Below, piece after piece: positions 57,801 to 64,000 of a DNA stretch of 64,000 nucleotides. Made by a program: the position numbers and the translations under genes. The DNA comes from Neovahlkampfia damariscottae (lineage: Eukaryota > Heterolobosea > Selenaionea > Neovahlkampfiida > Neovahlkampfiidae). The stretch spans positions 62,001-126,000 of the forward strand of contig JABLTG010000003.1 in the NCBI GenBank assembly GCA_016618085.1. Reading direction: 5' to 3'. Numbering within the stretch: the stretch's first letter is position 1; every line of letters begins with the position of its first letter. The notes under the pieces were generated by a model. That model worked only from the letters and a program-made list of their open reading frames with translations, made no database searches and was not told the DNA's origin.

Positions 57801-60800
57801 TGCGTTCAATTGCAAATATCAAAAAAGGACAAAATATGGATGCTTCATTTTTACTTTTAATCTTGGAAAATTTATTTAAAGTATTGGATAGTGATAGAGA
57901 TTCAAAGTTAAAGAAACAAGCATTTTTACCATTAATGCATCTTTTTGATTTATTTTTTATTAATGATAAAACACATGCTCATTTATTCGCTTATTATATC
58001 AAATATGTTATGAATTTCCCAAATGTTCATGAAGAGATTTTAGGATGTATTGTTACATTTATTGAAAATAACAAAGTTGAAAATACATTATTATCATTAC
58101 CTTATTTCAATTCAATTTTAATGAAATCTATGATATTAAAAATTAAAGAAGATCCAAAATATGAATTTTCAAAATCATTTAGAAAATTATTACATGTTTA
58201 TGTTTCAAGTATTGCAAGTTTAATGATGGAAATTTATGCAATTTCATCATCTGATAATCCAGAATTGAATGCAAAAAAGAAAATATTATTGATTGATGCT
58301 AATGGTGAAATTGGATCTCTTTTAAGATTCTTTTTATCATTTGTTGATAGATCTTCTGTTTTACAGTTAATTTCAACTTATTCTTCAAGATTAATGATTC
58401 TTAAAACAAAAAAGAATGTTCAAATTAATTTAACATTACAAATTTTATTTTATCAAGAAATTTTCAAATACTCAAATTATATGCTTTTATTTTTACCAAA
58501 AGAAGAAGGAAAGAATTATTTTCTTTTTAATGGTTTCATTGAAATATTTAAACAATGTATGAATTGTGAAGAAAGAGATGTTAGATTTTCTGCAATTATT
58601 ACATTTAGAGAATTAATTTTAAAAACAACTAATGATCCAAGATATGAAAAATATCAAAAGAGAATTTCAAAAATGTTTCTTCATTTGATTGAAGAATTTT
58701 TACCAGTTTTTCCAGACTGGAAAATACATTGTGAAAAAAAAGTTGAAGAAAAAACGTTACGTATTAGATCAAGTGAACAAAAAATTGCAGATACAGAACC
58801 ACTTCTTTCAAATTTATCAACTGGAGATCCAAAAGAAAAATTAATGATAGAAATGATTAAAGCAGCAAAAAGAACAATTGAAGTTCAAGAAAGAGATTTA
58901 AAAATTGAAATTTTAATTTCAAAAAATGAAAAGAAACATTTATTCACTTCACTCATTCAAATTTTAGAAAGTTTAGAAAAATCAGATTTTGAAAGTTGGT
59001 TTCAATCAAAAACATTTTCATCTCAATTTATGAGTGGATATTTTTTAAATTTATTACAAACTATTGTTGAATCATTTGCATATCTTGGAACAAAAAAATT
59101 ACTTGATGTTTTTGAAGGTATTTTAGTAATTTCAAAAGCCAAATCTGAAAAAGAAGCAAAAACTAAAGAACCATCACCAGAAGATGAATCAGGATTATTA
59201 GTTTTTAATATTCAACCTGGTACAAGATTATCAGCAAGAAAATCATTTGTTTCAATGTCTTTATTATCACAAGATGATAAACCAATTAATACATCACATG
59301 ATGTTATACCAGAAGATCAAGTTAGATTAAGATCACCATTTTTGAAACAATTATGTCATCGATCTTCATTATTTGTTTTTGAAGTTTTAAATTTATTTAT
59401 TGAAATCAATAAGGATTCAGTTTTCAAATCTGATAATATTATTTCTAATAGTATTGAAGATACCATTTTAAAAATCTTCATTTCTTATTTATCAACGAAT
59501 CAAAGTGAATCTGTACTTGTTATGATATTATGTTATTTAAAATATTTTATGAGTCAACAAATTCATGGTATTTTAAAAATTGGTGAAAAATTTTCAAAAC
59601 AATTAATGAATTTATGTCAAAGTCAACTTGAAGATGTTCGTCGTCATGCAAGTGCAACTTATTATTTATTTGTTAGATTTGCATTTGAAGCAACAAAAGG
59701 AATTTCAAGACCAAAATTAATTGCAACAAGATCTTTATCAAAAATACTTGATGATGAACATTCAAATAAAATACAATTAGTTAAAACATTCAAAGAAATT
59801 CAAAATTATCCAATTCAAGATACTGATTTACCAAATGGAAAAAGAACAAGATTAAAAGTTGATGAACAACCACTGCTTTCACCAAGAGATAAGAAATCTT
59901 CATTTAGAATGAAACCACAAATTTCATCACCAAAAGAAGAACCAAATGAAAAAAAAGAAATTTTGAATAATGAAGTTGTTCCTTTTAAAGAAGAAATTGA
60001 AAGTTTAGGACAAAGATTAAAATCATTATTGAATGATACTGTTGCAGAAGTTAAGAACAAAAATTCAAATAATACCTATGGATATGAAGAATTACTTATC
60101 AGAATTTCAAATGGTTACAGTCATGTTCCACAACTTAGAATTGATTGGTTAATTAAATTAGCAGATCATCATACAAGTGAAAAGTTCAAATTACGTAAAA
60201 ACTTTATTGAAGCAGCTGAATGTTATGTTTTAATGATTAGAATTGCATTTGATATGATTAAAGATGAAGAAGAGTTAGAAGGAATTCCAGTTGAATTGTT
60301 AATTGATGTTAATCCATATCCACCATATCCAATTTTAGCATCTGCTTCAAATGATGAATCTGAAGAATCAGTTGAAGAACAAACAAAATCAGAAGAATTT
60401 TCACAAGATAATTTAATTAGAATGATTGAAAAGGCAGCTGATTTATATAACAAAGGTGAATTCTATGAAAAATCAGCAATGATGAATAAGCTTTTATTAT
60501 CATTCTATGAAAAGACATATAATTATCAAAGATTATCAGAAATTCATGAAAAGATTATGTCATCTTATAAACAAATTCATTTAAGTTTAATTGAAAAAAG
60601 AAGATTTTTCCCAAGTTATTATAGAATTGGATTTTATGGAAAAGGAATGAAACAACTGAATGGAAAACAATTCATTTATAAAATGAAAAAGAATTGTAAA
60701 TTATATGAAGTTGTTAAATTAGTAAAAGAATGGACAAAAGAATTTGGAAATGTTCAATTAATTGAACATTCAGGTGCAGTTAAACCAACTGATATAAAAG

Positions 60801-61456
60801 AAGGAAATATTTATGCACAAATTACTTATGTTCAACCTTATATTGATCCTTTAGAACCAAAAACTATTCCAAGAAAAACAAAATATCAAAAGAATACTGA
60901 TATTCATAAATTCTTCTTTGAAACATCATATAAACCTGATGATTGGAAAAAAGCAGATGCAAATGATATTGAAAAATCACAAAAGAAAAGAACAATTTTA
61001 GTTGCAGAACATCATTTTCCATCATTATCAACAAGATTACCAATTATTTCAGAATCTTCAAATTTAATTATTTCACCAATTGAATGTGCTTGTGAAATTA
61101 TTGAAGAAAGAAATTCTTTATTGGATGAAATACTTTCAATTCATCCAATTGATTTATCACAATTACAATTGCAATTATCAGGTGCAGTTCAAGCAAAAGT
61201 TAATGGTGGACCTTGTGATTATGTTGAAAAGTTTTTAGGTCAACCTGAAAAATATCCAGTCAATGATCCTTTAGTTATTCGTTTAAATACTGCTTGTAAA
61301 ATATTTTTACAAATGTGTAAATCTGCAGTTTGGAATGAAGATAAAATTTTACTTGCTGATAAAACAACTCCAAGTCCAACTGTTCAGAAATTACATGAAG
61401 AATTACAAAAAGGTTATCAAGAAACAAAAGATTTTATTGAAAGATATATTTTTTAA
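54867..61456 (+). CDS. DOCK-family Rho/Rac GEF (zizimin/DOCK-C-like)
   Basis: About a dozen 5' exons with introns of about 33-45 nt, then one exon of almost 4 kb; about 2,050 residues. The first 400 residues are Ser/Lys-rich and probably disordered (GGGGNDALSPHGHES, SPRNSGKNVLSSPRR). A DHR-1/C2-like domain lies at about 57150-57720 (YIYPRQISLPHKYHYKNIYI, KMLLPSNITKSHHILFKFHH). A helical armadillo-like middle follows, then the catalytic DHR-2 (60070-61430): RIDWLIKLADHHTSEKFKLR, YYRIGFYGKGMKQLNGKQFI and LQLQLSGAVQAKVNGGPC. DHR-2 loads GTP on Rac/Cdc42 and drives actin motility and engulfment. It ends 31 bp from the convergent EXO1 gene. Confidence 0.9.
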
Positions 61457-61487
61457 ATTTTAAAATGTAAAATAAAAATTTTTAAAA

Positions 61488-63077
61488 TTATTGTTTTTTC
61501 TTTTTATAAATCATGTCAAATAAATTTCTTTTTTCTGACACTAAATTAATAATTTCAATCTTATCATCTTTTTCAATTAACACACTATTTTTGCGTTTTT
61601 TTGAAACAAATGTTACCACTTCTTCTTCTTCTTCAGATTCATTTTCTGAAACATCTTCATTTTCTTCTTCATTTTCATCATCTTTCTCTTCTTCACTTGA
61701 TTCAATTTTTTTAAATTTTTTTTTCGAATTTTTCAATTTTTTTTCTTTCTCGTTTTGTGAATTATCTGATAAGTCATATGAACTTTTTTGACTATCAAAA
61801 GAAGATAATGTTTCTTCATCAGATTTTAAATATTTATCAATCAAAGTTGAATTAACTTTTTGTTTCTTTGAAATTCCAATCTTCATTAAACTATTATTCA
61901 AAAATGGACTTTTAACTTTCTGAGGAACAGTCTCTACCACTTCATCTTTTCCATCAAATAGTTTGAATGAAATTGGATCCATTTTTCCTTTACAAATTGA
62001 AAGATAAACTTTTGGTGATAACACAGGTCCCAAAAAAGTTAAATTTTCCGAATTATTCGAAATCTCTTTTGGAAGTTCATTCAAAGTTATCAATTTTTGA
62101 TTTTTAATATCAAAAACTCTTTGATGTCTAAATGTCAATTCAGCTTTAATAAAATTTTTTTTATAATTTTTAGGAATAGAAGAAGCATCAAATACTTTTT
62201 CCAATTGTTCAAAAATAGAATCAATTGATTTATAATCTCTAACAATTTTATAAGCATTAACAATACCAATTCCAGGTAAAGAATCTAAATAATCACAACC
62301 TGATAAAACACACATTCTAATTAGCATATCATGTGTAAAATTAACAAAACTGAGATCAGTATTCAATCCTAGATTTCTCAAAATAACTTCTTCACCATTT
62401 CCATATTTATCCATTTTATATAATGTTCTAGGGCACTCATAAGGAATCAAATCAGAATCTTCAGTGATAATTGCGTGAACTAAACAATAAATTAATTTTT
62501 TGTTATTTTTTACCATAGTTTGTTCGACAGAGGAATGCTAATTGAGCATCTGCTTCATATGGAGAAACTACATATTCAACTTTCAATTCATCCAATTTTT
62601 TCATTAATTCTTTTGCCATTTTTGGTGTAACATCAACTGCTTTTTTGAAACAATCTTGAGCTCCTTTTAAGTTTCCATTTCTCAATAACATAATTCCTTC
62701 ATCTTGATTTCTTTGTCTTGATTCTCTTCTTTCAATTTCTTTTTCTTTTTTAGAAGGTAAATAACCACCATCTATTCATCAAATTGAAAATTAAAAAAAA
62801 AAAAATAATGAACCAAAAACGATAACAGGTATGATTTTATGGTATAATAACATTTTTACCATATTGACACAATATGTTAAATACCTTGTATTTTTTAGTT
62901 TTCAGTTTTGTTTTACTTGTCTGTTGGTATATTTTGGACTAATTCTTGACAACAACTTAAAACACCTCTATGGAGCCATACATAAGCATCTACACCAACT
63001 TTTTTATTTGAATACTCTTTTATATGTTTCTTTTCTATTATGCTTTTCAGTTTTGGCAGTAATCCATTAATACCCAT
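61488..63077 (-). CDS. EXO1: Exonuclease 1 (XPG/FEN1 family)
   Basis: Four exons (introns about 32, 40 and 35 nt) give about 490 residues. The start MGINGLLPKLKSIIEKKHIK matches MGIQGLL of EXO1. Catalytic acids are all present: VGVDAYVWLHRG, VFDGGYLPSKKE, YEADAQLAFL, ITEDSDLIPY and LSGCDYLDSLPGIG (helix-hairpin-helix). YKMDKYGNGEEV matches the EXO1 KMDQFGNG signature that separates it from FEN1. The C-terminus is a shortened, acidic/basic low-complexity tail (Glu-rich then KKRKNS). EXO1 resects DNA ends in mismatch and double-strand-break repair. CCAAT lies at 63110-63114. Confidence 0.93.
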
Positions 63078-63156
63078 GATTCGTCTTCAGAGGTTTGGTT
63101 TAGTTTGGACCAATGAAATGGAATTCGTGACAATTGGCGAAATAAAACATGAGTGT

Positions 63157-64000
63157 TTATTTAGATTTTTTTTTCTTTTTTCTTTTGGTGAGTGATTTTG
63201 ATGAATTTGGAATTTCTTCTTTTTCATTTGTTGATTTTTCTTCGGTTTCTAAAATTGGAGATGAAATCTCATTTTCATTTGTTGATTCAATTATTGATTC
63301 AAATTTAGATAAATCTTCATTTTTGTCAATACCTGAATCTTGTATTTCTTGATTGTTTAATTCAATTTTCTCTTCATCTTTATCATCTTCGATTTCAAAG
63401 TGTTCAACAATCTCTTCTTCGATATTTTCATCTTCATTTTCTTCTTCAGAGTTTTGAGAAATGAAAATTGTTCCAAAACAAAACAAAATTAAAATTGTCT
63501 CAAAAAGGAATATCAAAAATAAACTAATGGTAATTACAGAAGTTCTATAATGATAAATATAATATCTCCAACCCCCTATTTCTCCAAAAAAATCAATATT
63601 TGAATTATATAAATGAATGTTTGTGTTCATTAAAGAAACACGAATAGTATCTGCTTGTTTGATCTGATAATGAAAAATTAAAAATTGAATATAAATACTT
63701 TTTGATTTAAATCATTTAAAATGAATTCATCTTTTGATATGATCATTTCAATAAAATGATTTTGCTTCTCGGAAATTAAATTTGAAATCAATAGGAAAAT
63801 GTTCAAAGATTTCCAAATTAATTTGACAAAATAACTTTGATAACTTAATGTACACTAAATTGACTGTTTTAGAATTCTTTTTTTTTTTTTTTACACTTCT
63901 TTTGGAGATAAAAATTGATGTTGAATTTTTTAACAATTCAAACTTTGTCATAAACATTCCAATTTTCAAATTATGAGGTGATTCAGGGATTTCAAATGAC
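63157..64000 (-). CDS. Seipin (BSCL2-like), 5' end outside window
   Basis: Minus-strand gene entering from beyond 64000. Conceptual splicing with introns of about 37 and 36 nt gives SFEIPESPHNLKIGMFMTKF, then SYQSYFVKLIWKSLNIFLL, SEKQNHFIEMII and NTNIHLYNSNIDFFGEIGGW, RYYIYHYRTSV and a TM helix. Seipins have LP.SP.N...GMFMV, EQKQ...VEL and IY.A.L...A.F.GLRY. The protein sits in the ER at lipid-droplet contact sites. The tail after the last TM is Glu/Asp-rich and ends in poly-Lys, longer than usual. The N-terminal TM helix lies outside the window. Confidence 0.88.

Noticed and set aside
62831-63070. Plus-strand frame near the EXO1 start
   Set aside because: Lies antisense to EXO1 exons that match the family exactly.
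1-64000. Alternative genetic code, because frames are often interrupted by TAA, TAG or TGA
   Set aside because: Interruptions in conserved proteins coincide with 27-40 nt GT-AG introns, and genes end at TAA, TAG and TGA where their families end.
1-64000. tRNA, rRNA, CRISPR or bacterial operon features
   Set aside because: No tRNA arm pattern, no repeat-spacer array and no bacterial gene organisation were seen; the genes are spliced and eukaryotic.

Overview
The window is nuclear DNA of a gene-dense, AT-rich eukaryotic microbe. The sequence shows spliced genes on both strands, the standard stop codons, and many GT-AG introns of about 27-40 nt. Gaps between genes are often under 100 bp. The gene set is that of an aerobic, motile, free-living protist: RCC1/EGF surface proteins, 7TM-RGS receptors, DOCK and AIG1-type regulators, a mARC-type molybdenum enzyme, seipin and DUF4116 repeats. 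Receptor and EGF styles resemble Heterolobosea (Naegleria relatives), but that placement is a low-confidence inference.

Layout: 1-16.3 kb holds the 3' part of one giant receptor-like gene: four seven-bladed RCC1 propellers alternating with EGF groups, a long IPT/TIG-like region, a Cys-rich module and a multi-pass membrane end. 16.4-20.5 kb holds a tandem pair of DOMON-like-7TM-RGS receptors. 20.5-39.5 kb is a compact housekeeping stretch: PUB-domain protein, PP4R3, ribosomal uS10, OSTC, a probable mitochondrial protein, a TOM1-like membrane protein, DUF4116, DUF3592, RMDN, transportin-3, a C2 protein, SLC35B1, an AIG1 GTPase and a small EGF protein. 39.6-46.6 kb is a graveyard: an SLC13 transporter split in two around about 2.4 kb that includes a broken virus-like gene, an FSP1/AIFM2-like oxidoreductase relic and a beta-helix relic. 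46.6-47.3 kb is a JMJD5-like hydroxylase. 47.3-50.2 kb is a very AT-rich island with one broken ORF. 50.2-64 kb is compact again: YAE1, TFIIH subunit SSL1/p44, a tiny TALE homeobox gene, a TM2D protein, mARC, a DOCK-family GEF, EXO1 and seipin (running off the end).

Shared biology: OSTC and SLC35B1 serve ER glycosylation, which the Asn-rich secreted proteins here would need. The RGS receptors, DOCK and C2 proteins suggest chemotaxis and actin signalling. EXO1 and SSL1 are DNA-repair and transcription genes. Nearly every start codon has a CCAAT/ATTGG pentamer within about 60 bp, often as TGATTGGTCA, and several stop codons are embedded in AATAAA, so promoters and 3' ends are both very short. 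The most notable items are the propeller/EGF super-repeat with one intron site recurring in its blades, the DOMON-7TM-RGS pair and the pervasive CCAAT element.
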